A DNA stretch of 64,000 bases from Flaviramulus sp. (GTDB lineage: Bacteria; Bacteroidota; Bacteroidia; Flavobacteriales; Flavobacteriaceae): the NCBI GenBank assembly GCA_030731745.1, contig JANQTJ010000004.1:1-64000 (forward strand). The letters run 5' to 3'. This document shows, piece after piece, positions 1 through 8,117 of the stretch. Under the pieces are notes generated by a model. That model was not told where the DNA came from, made no database searches, and worked only from the letters and a program-made list of their open reading frames with translations. A program made the translations under genes and the position numbers. Numbering within the stretch: position 1 is the stretch's first letter; each line of letters starts with the position of its first letter.

Positions 1-2
1 AA

Positions 3-959
3 GATTTATGGGAGAAAGCACCAAAAACAAAAGGTTGGGTACAACATTTTTATGTACAAGACGATGGTATTCTGTTTGGTATTCAACAAGGTGGTATTAA
101 TAAAATTTCGTTTGATGGAAAAACACTATTTAAAAAACCTTTAAAAACAGGAGAAAACATTATGGTTATGGCAGATTCGCCGCAAGGTTTAATCTACATC
201 ACCAGCGAAGATGCCAACATAGTGGATTTAAAAACTGGCGATCAAGTATGGGGCAAACCTTTAAAATATAAAAATACGGTGGCCGTAGCTTCTACTTTTG
301 ATAGCGCTAAAAACAGATACTTAATTGCAGCAGACGGTGATATTTACGCCATAGATGCTCAAACTGGAGATGCAACCGATTTTTCAAAAGTGAAATTTGA
401 TGAAAAAGAAGTAGCCAATACTATGGAAATGCGAAATGGTAATATCTTTTTAAGTTCATCTCAAAACTTGGCGCTTTTAGATAATGGAGGAAAACAAATA
501 TATCTTGAATACTATAAATCGCCTGGTCAAAGTGGTTTTGTTAAAGTGTTATCAGGTATTGTGGCAGTAGCATCTACAGGTATGTCAATGGCTATGGCAG
601 CTAAAGCAGGAGCAAATAAAACCAATTCTTACGGTGGTTTAAACGATTTAAGCAGTTATAATGAATATGGCAAAGAAGCGGCAAGAGCTTCAAGAATGTT
701 TGCAGAAATTGGTAGTGTTGCTTTTGATGTGATGTCTAAACGCTTTAAAGCAACCGCTGCAACCGAAAACGCTCAGTTTATACTAACAAAACTTGATGAT
801 GGCGTAGGAATAGTTAAAGTGAACAAAGATACCGGGAAAGTAGATAAAGAAATTGTACTTAAAGATAAAAAGCCAGAATACCAAGTAGATGAAATTGCTG
901 GGGTTTTGTATTACAAAGCCAACGATAAAACGATCTACGCTTACGACTTACAAAAATAA
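3..959 (+). CDS. PQQ-like beta-propeller protein, 5' end missing
   Basis: The frame is open from base 3, so the track's ATG at 162 is internal and the gene begins before the window. Recurrent blade signatures (DLKTGDQVWGK, DAQTGDAT, NKDTGKVDKE) are those of PQQ-type/BamB-like beta-propellers, which usually act as scaffolds or as PQQ-enzyme domains. The protein ends in a last propeller strand (TIYAYDLQK), so the C-terminus looks complete. Between two blades lies a Gly/Ala/Met-rich stretch of about 60 residues (VLSGIVAVASTGMSMAMAAK and following) that is not propeller-like and could be a membrane-contacting or amphipathic insertion. Cellular location cannot be judged because the N-terminus is missing. 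The function is unknown beyond the fold. Confidence 0.75.
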   Translation, partial: DLWEKAPKTKGWVQHFYVQDDGILFGIQQGGINKISFDGKTLFKKPLKTGENIMVMADSPQGLIYITSEDANIVDLKTGDQVWGKPLKYKNTVAVASTFDSAKNRYLIAADGDIYAIDAQTGDATDFSKVKFDEKEVANTMEMRNGNIFLSSSQNLALLDNGGKQIYLEYYKSPGQSGFVKVLSGIVAVASTGMSMAMAAKAGANKTNSYGGLNDLSSYNEYGKEAARASRMFAEIGSVAFDVMSKRFKATAATENAQFILTKLDDGVGIVKVNKDTGKVDKEIVLKDKKPEYQVDEIAGVLYYKANDKTIYAYDLQK

Positions 960-1102
960 ATCTTGTTGTTGAGATTTGTTTGATTGGGCGTGATAAATAA
1001 CATTATTGCGCTTAATCTTTTTTAATCACGGTTTATCGAAAAATTAGTTGAGGTTCAAGTCATTAAGTTAAATTTATTATGCTATTAATCAGTTCATATT
1101 TG

Positions 1103-1150
1103 AAACATCAAATGCAAAAATCTATAAACGATTCGCATTTGGTGTTTTTT
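1103..1150 (+). terminator. Probable intrinsic terminator
   Basis: AAACATCAAATGC pairs with GCATTTGGTGTTT (one wobble pair) across a 19-base loop and is followed by a run of T. It lies about 145 bases after the propeller gene and before the next ORF, so it probably ends that transcript. The long loop makes it less certain than the other terminators in this window. Confidence 0.5.
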
Positions 1151-1196
1151 TGTGGTTTTTATTTAGTTATTAAATTCAAAAAATAAATGATGCATC

Positions 1197-1484
1197 ATGG
1201 GGTTTAATATTTTTTTTATGTGTGCCATCTTCACAGTTATATTTGCTGTAATTATTATTATTTTCAAGACTGTTTTTGAAACCATATTCTTAAAAAAAAT
1301 GGCAAACAAAAGCCTAATCACATTAAACAACAATGTAAAAAACGAAGCCATTAAGTTCGAAAAAAACAGGGATAAGCTTCAACTTGTTGATGATTTACAT
1401 AGTTCGCTTTTTGACAGACTTTTTAAAATAACAAAAGATGTTATTTTAGTGCAAAAGTTTATATTTGAAACAAACATCAAATAA
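1197..1484 (+). CDS. Small single-pass membrane protein, unknown function
   Basis: 95 codons. The first 30 residues form one very hydrophobic helix (FFMCAIFTVIFAVIIIIF), followed by a basic, mostly helical, hydrophilic tail. No family is recognised. It ends four bases before the ATG of the sensor kinase, which suggests co-transcription and supports it being a real gene. The antisense ORF 1163-1351 is poorer in coding character. It may be an accessory to the kinase, but this rests on position only. The sequence is AT-rich and the start has no strong ribosome-binding site, so it could also be a chance ORF. Confidence 0.4.
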   Translation: MGFNIFFMCAIFTVIFAVIIIIFKTVFETIFLKKMANKSLITLNNNVKNEAIKFEKNRDKLQLVDDLHSSLFDRLFKITKDVILVQKFIFETNIK

Positions 1485-1488
1485 CTTT

Positions 1489-3432
1489 ATGAAAAGAATA
1501 TTATTTTTAACAATTATACTCTTTAATTTTTATAGTTATTCTCAAAATGAAAATAACAAAAGGTTGGATAGCCTATTAAATATTTCTAAAACACAAAAAG
1601 AATTACCTCTTATTTCTACTTTAAATGAAATTTCTTGGGAATACAAAAACTCAAATATAGACAGCGCATTATTTTATGCCAAAAAAGCTTTAAAAAAAGC
1701 TAATAAAATAAATAATAAAAGTGCTATTTCATTCTCTTACAATAGTATAGCAAATTGTTTTGAAGGTTTTGGCTATTTAGATAGTGCAAGAATTTACCAC
1801 CATAAAAGTCTTGATTTAAAGCTTCAGATAAAAGATAAAGTAGGAGCTGCAGATTCATATAATAATCTAGGAATTGTTTATGATTTGAATGGTGATTTCG
1901 ATTTGGCTTTAAAAAACTATTTCAAAGCATTACACCTTTATGAATCTGAAAAAGTATCTTTTGATAAAGTTCCTATGGTATTAGGAAACATTGGTATAGT
2001 TTATAAAAAACAAAAAAAGTATGATAAAGTATTAGATTATTATAATCGTGCATTAAAAATCTATGAAGACAACAATTATGATTTTGGAATTGTAGTAACT
2101 AAAGGCAATATTGGTTCGGTATTTTTAAAAACTAAAGATTATAATAAAGCTATAAAATATTCAAATGAAGCTAAAGAACTATATAATAAGTTAGGTTATC
2201 ATCGCTACGTGCCATATATGATTAATAATATTGCAATAGCAAAAGATAGTTTGAAATATTATAAAGCTGCACAAGAAAATTATAAAACTGCGATTATCTT
2301 ATTTAAAGAAACCCAAAATTTATATGAAAATGTATACGCACAAATAGGTTTAGCAAATAGTTTTTACAATGAAAAGCGTTTTAAAGAAGCTCAATCTGAA
2401 GCAAAAGTAGCGTTAGAAATACTACATGAGAAGGGCTTTAAAGAATTTGAGGTGCAAGCATTCAAACTCTTATCTAATATTGAAAAAAACTTAGGTAATT
2501 ATAAAGAGGCTTATTTTTATTCTAATAAGTATGCAATAGGTAAAGATAGTTTGTTTGAAGAAAATAAAACAAAAGCTATTTTTGAATTAGAAACCAAATA
2601 CCAAACCGAGAAAAAAGAAAAAGAAATACTCTCACAACGTGCCGATATTGCTGAAAAAGAACTAAACATCAATCAAAAAAATACACAAATTATTGGGTTA
2701 AGTATTTTGGCAATAGTACTTTCTATCTTGGGGTATTTACTTTTCAATCAGCAAAAATTAAAAAACCAACAACTTAAAAAAGAAGGCGAACTTAAAGAAG
2801 CCCTCATTAAAATTGAAAGCCAAAACAAGCTACAAGAGCAACGCCTAAGCATCTCTAGAGATTTACATGATAATATAGGCGCACAACTCACCTTCATTAT
2901 TTCCTCTATTGATAATTTACAATATGGATTTAAAATCACCAACGAGAAACTCAACAATAAACTCTCCAATATAAGTGCCTTTACTAAAGATACCATTTAT
3001 GAATTGCGAGATACCATTTGGGCTATGAATAAAAGCGAAATTTCTTTAGAAGATTTACAAATACGCGTTACAAATTATATCGAAAAGGCTAATATGGCTT
3101 CAGCCAATACTATTTTTCAATTTAACGTAGATTCAGACTCCTCAAATGAGACTATTTTCTCTTCTGTTCAAGGTATGAATATTTATAGAATCATTCAAGA
3201 AGCTATTAATAATGCAATAAAATATGCGGAGGCTACTAGTATAAAAGTTAATTTTAAACATCTAAATAATCAATTTGAAATATCAATTTTAGATGATGGT
3301 AAAGGTTTTGATATTGCTAAAGTTGAATTTGGAAATGGATTAAATAATATAAGAAAAAGAGCAAAAGATATTGGAGCTACAATTGCTTTTAATAGTGATA
3401 CTGATGGTACACATATTAACTTAATGGTTTAA
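1489..3432 (+). CDS. TPR-containing sensor histidine kinase (HisKA_3 type)
   Basis: The ATG at 1489 is preferred to the track start at 1465 because it begins directly with a signal peptide (MKRILFLTIILFNFYSYSQ). Domains in order are: an exported sensor region of about six tetratricopeptide repeats (residues ~40-350, e.g. ADSYNNLGIVYDLNGDFDLA), a coiled linker, one transmembrane helix (~403-422), a HisKA_3 dimerisation/phosphoacceptor motif SRDLHDNIGAQLT (His near 460) and a HATPase_c domain (NNAIKYAEA; DDGKGFD; GNGLNNI). It autophosphorylates and should signal to the LuxR-type regulator that follows after nine bases. The stimulus is unknown; TPR sensors usually bind peptides or proteins. Only the general NarL/LuxR-class two-component role is supported. 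Confidence 0.92.
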   Translation: MKRILFLTIILFNFYSYSQNENNKRLDSLLNISKTQKELPLISTLNEISWEYKNSNIDSALFYAKKALKKANKINNKSAISFSYNSIANCFEGFGYLDSARIYHHKSLDLKLQIKDKVGAADSYNNLGIVYDLNGDFDLALKNYFKALHLYESEKVSFDKVPMVLGNIGIVYKKQKKYDKVLDYYNRALKIYEDNNYDFGIVVTKGNIGSVFLKTKDYNKAIKYSNEAKELYNKLGYHRYVPYMINNIAIAKDSLKYYKAAQENYKTAIILFKETQNLYENVYAQIGLANSFYNEKRFKEAQSEAKVALEILHEKGFKEFEVQAFKLLSNIEKNLGNYKEAYFYSNKYAIGKDSLFEENKTKAIFELETKYQTEKKEKEILSQRADIAEKELNINQKNTQIIGLSILAIVLSILGYLLFNQQKLKNQQLKKEGELKEALIKIESQNKLQEQRLSISRDLHDNIGAQLTFIISSIDNLQYGFKITNEKLNNKLSNISAFTKDTIYELRDTIWAMNKSEISLEDLQIRVTNYIEKANMASANTIFQFNVDSDSSNETIFSSVQGMNIYRIIQEAINNAIKYAEATSIKVNFKHLNNQFEISILDDGKGFDIAKVEFGNGLNNIRKRAKDIGATIAFNSDTDGTHINLMV

Positions 3433-3441
3433 TCTTTGTTT

Positions 3442-4092
3442 ATGAATATAAAAATAGCAATAGCAGATGATAATTCATTTTTAATAAGTGCGGTAAAAGA
3501 AAAGCTCTCTTTTTTTAATGAATTAGAATTGAAATTCACAGCTTTTAACGGATCTGAATTATTAACTAAATTAGATGAAAACCATAATATTGATATTATT
3601 TTGATGGATATTGAAATGCCAGTTTTAAATGGAATTGAGGCAACAGAAGTTGTTAAAAAAAGGCATCCCCAAATTAAAATCATTATGCTAACTGTTTTTG
3701 ATAATGATGAAAATATTTTTAAAGCTATAAAAGCTGGAGCAGATGGTTATTTACTAAAAGAAGTTAATGCTAAAGATCTTTATGACGGGATAAAAGAAAC
3801 TTTAAATGGAGGTGCTGCAATGAATCCTTCAATTGCTATGAAGACCTTAAAATTACTTAGAAACCCTTTGAATATTGATAAATCTCAAGATATTAATGAT
3901 ATTAAGTTAACGAATAGAGAGGTGGATGTTTTAGAACAACTTAGTAAAGGTTTAAGCTATAATTTGATTGCTGATAATTTTTTTCTTTCAATTGGTACAG
4001 TAAGAAAACATATTGAAAATATTTATAAAAAATTACAGGTTCATAATAAAATTGAGGCGGTTCAAAAAGCAAAAAAGAATAACTTAATTTGA
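3442..4092 (+). CDS. LuxR/NarL-family response regulator
   Basis: The ATG at 3442 is chosen over the TTG at 3436 listed in the track. The N-terminal receiver domain carries the acidic pocket (IADDN), the phosphoacceptor Asp in LMDIEMP (about residue 55), a switch Thr (MLTVF) and Lys (LLKEV). Residues ~155-215 form a LuxR-type helix-turn-helix (LTNREVDVLEQLSKG, GTVRKHIENIYKKL). It is the cognate partner of the upstream TPR kinase, nine bases away, and presumably a DNA-binding transcription regulator. Its targets are not visible here. Confidence 0.93.
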   Translation: MNIKIAIADDNSFLISAVKEKLSFFNELELKFTAFNGSELLTKLDENHNIDIILMDIEMPVLNGIEATEVVKKRHPQIKIIMLTVFDNDENIFKAIKAGADGYLLKEVNAKDLYDGIKETLNGGAAMNPSIAMKTLKLLRNPLNIDKSQDINDIKLTNREVDVLEQLSKGLSYNLIADNFFLSIGTVRKHIENIYKKLQVHNKIEAVQKAKKNNLI

Positions 4093-4202
4093 AGCTAGTA
4101 TTTCTTAAGGATTTTTGGATTATAAAATAATAATTAATAGGATAATTACATTAATTGTATAATATGTATCTTGAAGCCTTCAAGTAAATTGTTTTTTAAA
4201 CT

Positions 4203-4955
4203 ATGGAACACGCTTACGTTACTTTAAAACAAGAAAATAGAGTTGGCTATATTGAGTTTTTTCATCCTGATAAAAATTCTATGCCTTCAGATCTGTTAAT
4301 TGAATTAGAACAAATCATCATTCAAGCAGGTTTAAATAATAATATTCATGTTATTGTTTTAAAAAGCGGTGGAGATAGAACTTTTTGTGCTGGTGCAAGT
4401 TTAAATGAATTAATAAACATTGAAAATGAGGAAACCGGAGAACAATTTTTCGGTGGGTTTGCCAATGTTATTAATGCTATGCGAAAATCTCCTAAACTTA
4501 TTATCGGTCGTGTTCAGGGTAAAGCTGTAGGTGGAGGTGTAGGTTTAGCTGCTGCAACTGATTATTGTATGGCGACCAAACATGCATCGATAAAATTAAG
4601 CGAATTAACTATAGGTATTGGGCCTTTTGTTATAGAGCCTGCTGTTTCAAGAAAAATAGGGAAAACAGCGATGTCACAATTAACAATTAATGCACAAGAA
4701 TTTTACTCGGCAGAATATGCTAAAGAAAAAGGTTTGTATTCTGAAGTTTTTGATAGTTTGGAAGCTTTAGATAAAGCCGTTAAAATACTAGCTGAAACAT
4801 TAAGTGGCTATAATACTGAGACTTTAAAGCAAATGAAATCCGTGTTTTGGGAAAACACATCTCATTGGGATATCTTGCTTAAAGATCGTGCAAAAATTAG
4901 TGGTAAATTAGTGTTAAGTGAGTTTACAAAACAAACATTAAAAAGGTTTAAATAA
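4203..4955 (+). CDS. Enoyl-CoA hydratase/isomerase family protein
   Basis: 250 residues, the normal length for a single-domain crotonase. The oxyanion-hole motifs are present (RTFCAGASLNEL; GKAVGGGVGL). Crotonase hydratases use two glutamates. The second is present (KLSEL, aligning with PEI), but the first, which follows GGG in GGGCEL, is Gly here (GGGVGL). This favours an isomerase-like or specialised reaction over classical enoyl-CoA hydration. It converges with the aromatic amino acid hydroxylase, their stop codons lying only seven bases apart, so a role in aromatic amino acid or phenylacetyl-CoA catabolism is possible but inferred. The exact substrate is unknown. Confidence 0.88.
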   Translation: MEHAYVTLKQENRVGYIEFFHPDKNSMPSDLLIELEQIIIQAGLNNNIHVIVLKSGGDRTFCAGASLNELINIENEETGEQFFGGFANVINAMRKSPKLIIGRVQGKAVGGGVGLAAATDYCMATKHASIKLSELTIGIGPFVIEPAVSRKIGKTAMSQLTINAQEFYSAEYAKEKGLYSEVFDSLEALDKAVKILAETLSGYNTETLKQMKSVFWENTSHWDILLKDRAKISGKLVLSEFTKQTLKRFK

Positions 4956-4961
4956 TTTAAT

Positions 4962-6719
4962 CTAAACTTTAACTTTTGCGTTAATAATATCCAATCCGTC
5001 ATCAATTAATTTCCCAACTTCTGGTCTGTTTTGTTTTAAAGTTTCAAGATGCTTTAAAATACTTTCACATAAGTTTTTTTCATGCTCTTTAAAGGCTAAT
5101 TCGTAAAGTTCAATACTTAATAACCAATCGTTTGGATGTCTTTCAATAAGTTGTTCCAAAACTTTAGTTCTAGAAATGGTTTTGTTTTTTCCTGCTCTGT
5201 AATCTCTTATTTGTTTGTATAAGCCTTCTAGTTCTAATCGATTTTTTGATTTTTTAACGTGAATAGTTTGTGATACTATTTTGTGAGTTATTAAATCGAA
5301 ACTATTTAAATCTGCAGGACCAGAAAATGCCGAAACAATATCTTTACCAACAGCCATATCATAAATTCCCCATTCTGGTTGAAATAATACAGTGTCGCCG
5401 TGAGTTACTATGCAATTTTTGAAACTGATAAGAATTATTTTACCTTGAAGATTTCGTTTCCCTGTGATAATTTCACCTGAAACTTTAATACCACCTTCAA
5501 AATCTAAAGTGATTGTTTTTTCCTCATAAATATTGTAGGCACTTAAATCCCGTGGACTCATGTCTTCAATAGCCAAATTAATGCCTTTTAGTTTTCCTAG
5601 AGGAGAGCCAAAACCATCTTTATGATTTTTTACACCATGGCCTACTAATTCTTTTTCTCTGTATGATAACGCTGTTTCCCCAGTAGTTTGGATATAAATA
5701 GGGTTTCCATTGTTTTCAATTACATGACTAAAAACACCTGATATTTGAAGTCCAGTGCTTAATTCAATAGTTCCTAAAGCTTTTGAATTAATAAGTTTAT
5801 TAATACCATTAAGCCCACCTTTCCGTAAAGCCATAGTGTTAGCAAATTCTTCTAAAACTAAACTTAGATACGCAAAATCTGGTGTTACATAAAGTTGAGG
5901 CTGAGGTTTTGTAATATCAAAATCTTTGAATGTGGCTGATATGTTATAAGGTAGTTTTTCAACGGCATCAGTGATGCACCATGCGCTTTCCCCTATAGAG
6001 GATAGTAAACCAGCACCATAAATCTTTGGATTTTCAAGAGTTCCAATAAGTCCATATTCAACGGTCCACCAATGTAAGTTTCTAATCAGAGCCATTTCAC
6101 TAGGCTCTCCCATATTTTTTTGAAGTTCTTCAACTTTTTTTTCGGCAGAAGCAATATTATTTTCATCAGAATTTGGAGCTTCTTTAATAATAGATAAATG
6201 CCTTACAGCTTCATACAATTCGTAATCTTTAGCTGATGAAATGGCTTTACAACCTATGTCACCAAAGCGTCTTAAATACTCAGCATATTCAGGGTTTGCA
6301 ATAATAGGTGCATGTCCTGCGCCTTCATGAATTATATCTGGAGCAGGGGTGTATTCAATATGTTCTAATTGTCTAATATCACTTGCTATAACTAAAACGT
6401 TATATGCTTGAAATTCCATAAACGAATTGGGAGGAATAAAACCATCAACCGCTACTGCTGCCCAACCAATATCTTTTAATATGCGGTTCATGCCGTACAT
6501 ATTTGGAATACTATCAATTGAAATTCCAGTTTGTTGTAAGCCTTCAATGTAGGATTTATGAGCTACAGTTTTTAAAAAATTTACATTTTTACGCATAACA
6601 TATCGCCAAACAGCTTGATCTATAGCAGAATAATCCTCGTATTTTTGAGGTTTAATAAACTGTTTTAAATGCTTTGGTAAGCGGTTTAAAATTTCGTTAG
6701 ATTCAATTTTTCCAGACAT
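4962..6719 (-). CDS. Aromatic amino acid hydroxylase (phenylalanine 4-monooxygenase-like)
   Basis: Residues 1-~320 match the biopterin-dependent aromatic amino acid hydroxylase fold. The iron ligands are seen as HEGAGH (about residues 129-134) and the Glu of WWTVEYGLIG (about 219). It should hydroxylate Phe (or Tyr/Trp) with O2 and a pterin cofactor. Bacterial enzymes are usually about 260-300 residues; this one is 585, the extra ~260 residues lying C-terminal without an ACT-type N-terminal regulator. The extension has beta-rich segments (KTITLDFEGGIKVSGEIITG) and a helical end. It stands alone on its strand. The catalytic call is firm, but substrate preference and the role of the extension are not known. 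Confidence 0.88.
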   Translation of the reverse strand: MSGKIESNEILNRLPKHLKQFIKPQKYEDYSAIDQAVWRYVMRKNVNFLKTVAHKSYIEGLQQTGISIDSIPNMYGMNRILKDIGWAAVAVDGFIPPNSFMEFQAYNVLVIASDIRQLEHIEYTPAPDIIHEGAGHAPIIANPEYAEYLRRFGDIGCKAISSAKDYELYEAVRHLSIIKEAPNSDENNIASAEKKVEELQKNMGEPSEMALIRNLHWWTVEYGLIGTLENPKIYGAGLLSSIGESAWCITDAVEKLPYNISATFKDFDITKPQPQLYVTPDFAYLSLVLEEFANTMALRKGGLNGINKLINSKALGTIELSTGLQISGVFSHVIENNGNPIYIQTTGETALSYREKELVGHGVKNHKDGFGSPLGKLKGINLAIEDMSPRDLSAYNIYEEKTITLDFEGGIKVSGEIITGKRNLQGKIILISFKNCIVTHGDTVLFQPEWGIYDMAVGKDIVSAFSGPADLNSFDLITHKIVSQTIHVKKSKNRLELEGLYKQIRDYRAGKNKTISRTKVLEQLIERHPNDWLLSIELYELAFKEHEKNLCESILKHLETLKQNRPEVGKLIDDGLDIINAKVKV

Positions 6720-6805
6720 TTGTTCATATACTTAAAGCAAAGTAAAAATAAGAATTATTCATAAAATAAGCATTTTGTTAACTCATAATTAAATAACCTT
6801 TCTTA

Positions 6806-6813
6806 TACCTTTG
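6806..6813 (+). promoter_or_regulatory. -7 promoter element (TACCTTTG) of the thermonuclease gene
   Basis: TACCTTTG fits the Bacteroidota -7 consensus TAnnTTTG and lies 24 bases before the ATG at 6837. No well-spaced -33 TTTG is seen (the nearest is 28 bases away). Its position supports 6837 as the original start codon of the broken gene downstream. Confidence 0.45.
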
Positions 6814-6836
6814 GATATTTAAAAATAAATATAAAT

Positions 6837-7166
6837 ATGTATAATTAGAGAGCTAAGATTATTGATGTTTATGATGGCGATACCGTAACAGCCATGGTAG
6901 ATTTAGGTTTTTTACATTTTCAAGAAATGAAATTGCGATTGTATGGTTTAGATACACCAGCGTTGCGAGGTGAAGATAAGCAAGAAGGTTTGAAAGTTAG
7001 AGATATACTTCGAGAGATGGTTTTGAATAAAGATGTTACCATAAGATCTTATAAAGATAAACAAGGTAAGTATGGGCGTTATTTGGCAAACATTGTTTTG
7101 GGAGATGGTTTAGAAGTAAACCAATGGTTAGTAGATAATGGCTACGCTAAGGCATATTTTCCATAA
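6837..7166 (+). pseudogene. Thermonuclease (SNase-like) gene with in-frame stop at codon 4
   Basis: Reading from the ATG at 6837 gives M-Y-N-stop-RAKIIDVYDGDTVTAMVDLG..., so a TAG at codon 4 interrupts an otherwise continuous staphylococcal-nuclease domain. The track's ATG at 6894 is internal and would omit DGDT, which holds a calcium-ligand Asp. The Arg of RLYGLDTP and of GKYGRYL (R35 and R87 equivalents) remain, but the catalytic Glu normally after DTP is Ala (DTPALRG). Both defects suggest loss of nuclease activity. Reinitiation downstream or stop-codon readthrough cannot be excluded. A single sequencing error could explain the TAG but not the Glu-to-Ala change. Confidence 0.75.
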
Positions 7167-7167
7167 A

Positions 7168-7197
7168 AAAAGCAACTTGAAAAAGTTGCTTTTTTTT
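7168..7197. terminator. Bidirectional intrinsic terminator
   Basis: AGCAACTT-GAAA-AAGTTGCT is a perfect 8-bp stem with a tetraloop, flanked by A-run and T-run, so it can end transcription from both the thermonuclease gene and the converging DUF4136 gene. Confidence 0.9.
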
Positions 7198-7200
7198 ATA

Positions 7201-7779
7201 TTATTTTTGAGATTCGGGAGGGTATTTTTCCATAATCTTAGTAACAAATTCTTTAATTCGTTGTTCTTTCTTATCCATATTTCTGCTTAAAAATCCGGTT
7301 CCCATGCCTTGCCAAACTAATTCTTTTTTATTAGCATCAATTAAATCTATATATAAAACGCCTTCAACACTCACTGATGTGCTTGGTTGATTGTTCCAAC
7401 CCCAACCCCAACCAGGTCCAAATCCGGGTCCAAAGCCTCCCCAGCCCCAGCCACCCCAACCCCAAGCGCCCATGCCCCAAGCATTGTTGTAAACATCAAC
7501 ACGTTGTTGAGATTTTGTAAAAAGACTAACTAGTAAATCTGGATTTTCTGATTTGGTAAAGCCTTTGGCTAAAAGTTCTGCTTCAATAGCACGTAGGATT
7601 CTACGTTTATCCAAATCGTTAATTTCGGCTTTGTCTATGCCTGTTTTAAAAAAAGCAAAAGTTTTATATTCATTAAAAGCAACGTTTTGATCGTAGTCTG
7701 TAGCCACCCTTACAGAGCTACAAGAAGTCACAATAATTAGTAAAGCTAAAATGGATAATGTTTTTAAGAGTCTTTTCAT
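7201..7779 (-). CDS. DUF4136 lipoprotein
   Basis: A 192-residue exported lipoprotein with a lipobox ending in TSC followed by SSVRVATDYD, the typical opening of DUF4136 (conserved start DYD..F..YKTFAF). The second half of the domain contains LYIDLIDANKKELVWQGMGTG. A Gly/Trp/Phe/Pro-rich loop (GWGGWGWGGFGPGFGPGWGW) is inserted mid-domain and is probably disordered or surface-exposed. The function of DUF4136 is unknown; members are outer-membrane or periplasmic lipoproteins. It is monocistronic, ending at the shared terminator on its 3' side. Confidence 0.88.
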   Translation of the reverse strand: MKRLLKTLSILALLIIVTSCSSVRVATDYDQNVAFNEYKTFAFFKTGIDKAEINDLDKRRILRAIEAELLAKGFTKSENPDLLVSLFTKSQQRVDVYNNAWGMGAWGWGGWGWGGFGPGFGPGWGWGWNNQPSTSVSVEGVLYIDLIDANKKELVWQGMGTGFLSRNMDKKEQRIKEFVTKIMEKYPPESQK

Positions 7780-7903
7780 AGCTATATTTTTTAAGTTTAT
7801 CGTTAATTAAAGTAAGGTTTAAGAATACTTTTTTAACTTTTTATTTTTAATTAACATCAATAATCATACCAATAATAAAAGTTAAAATGCTTGTTAAGAC
7901 CCT

Positions 7904-8068
7904 CTAGTTCTTTTGCTTATTCGTTTTTTTATTAAAACCATAAGGGCAATGTCGGCATCCACTTTCACAACAATATCCTCTTTTTAAATGATATTGTTCA
8001 GTAAAACATCGATAACCTTCTGGTGTTAAGTAGTAATCACCTGCTTCTATAGGTACTATTTTTTTCAT
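7904..8068 (-). CDS. DUF5522-type Cys-rich small protein (54 aa)
   Basis: This ORF is too short for the track. The protein begins MKKIVPIEAGDYYLTPEGYR, continues with FTEQYHLKRGYCC and ends with ESGCRHCPYGFNKKTNKQKN. Four closely spaced Cys plus a His (CC...C.HC) look like a metal or Fe-S binding knuckle, and the PEGYR..F...H..RG.CC..GC.HCPY pattern is the one I recall for DUF5522, found across Bacteroidota and other bacteria. It occupies the gap between the DUF4136 gene and the HEXXH protein, on the opposite strand to the latter. The function is unknown. Confidence 0.85.
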   Translation of the reverse strand: MKKIVPIEAGDYYLTPEGYRCFTEQYHLKRGYCCESGCRHCPYGFNKKTNKQKN

Positions 8069-8117
8069 CTTTTACAAAGATAACGTAAATTGGATTGATT
8101 TTTGAAAGCTATAAAAC

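Noticed and set aside
1040-1057. Match of about 18 bases (AAATTAGTTGAGGTTCAA) with 59805-59822
   Set aside because: One mismatch over 18 AT-rich bases can occur by chance in 64 kb, and the flanks do not match.
1163-1351. Minus-strand 62-aa hydrophobic ORF
   Set aside because: Shadow of the plus-strand membrane ORF 1197-1484; AT-rich antisense Phe/Ile codons explain it.
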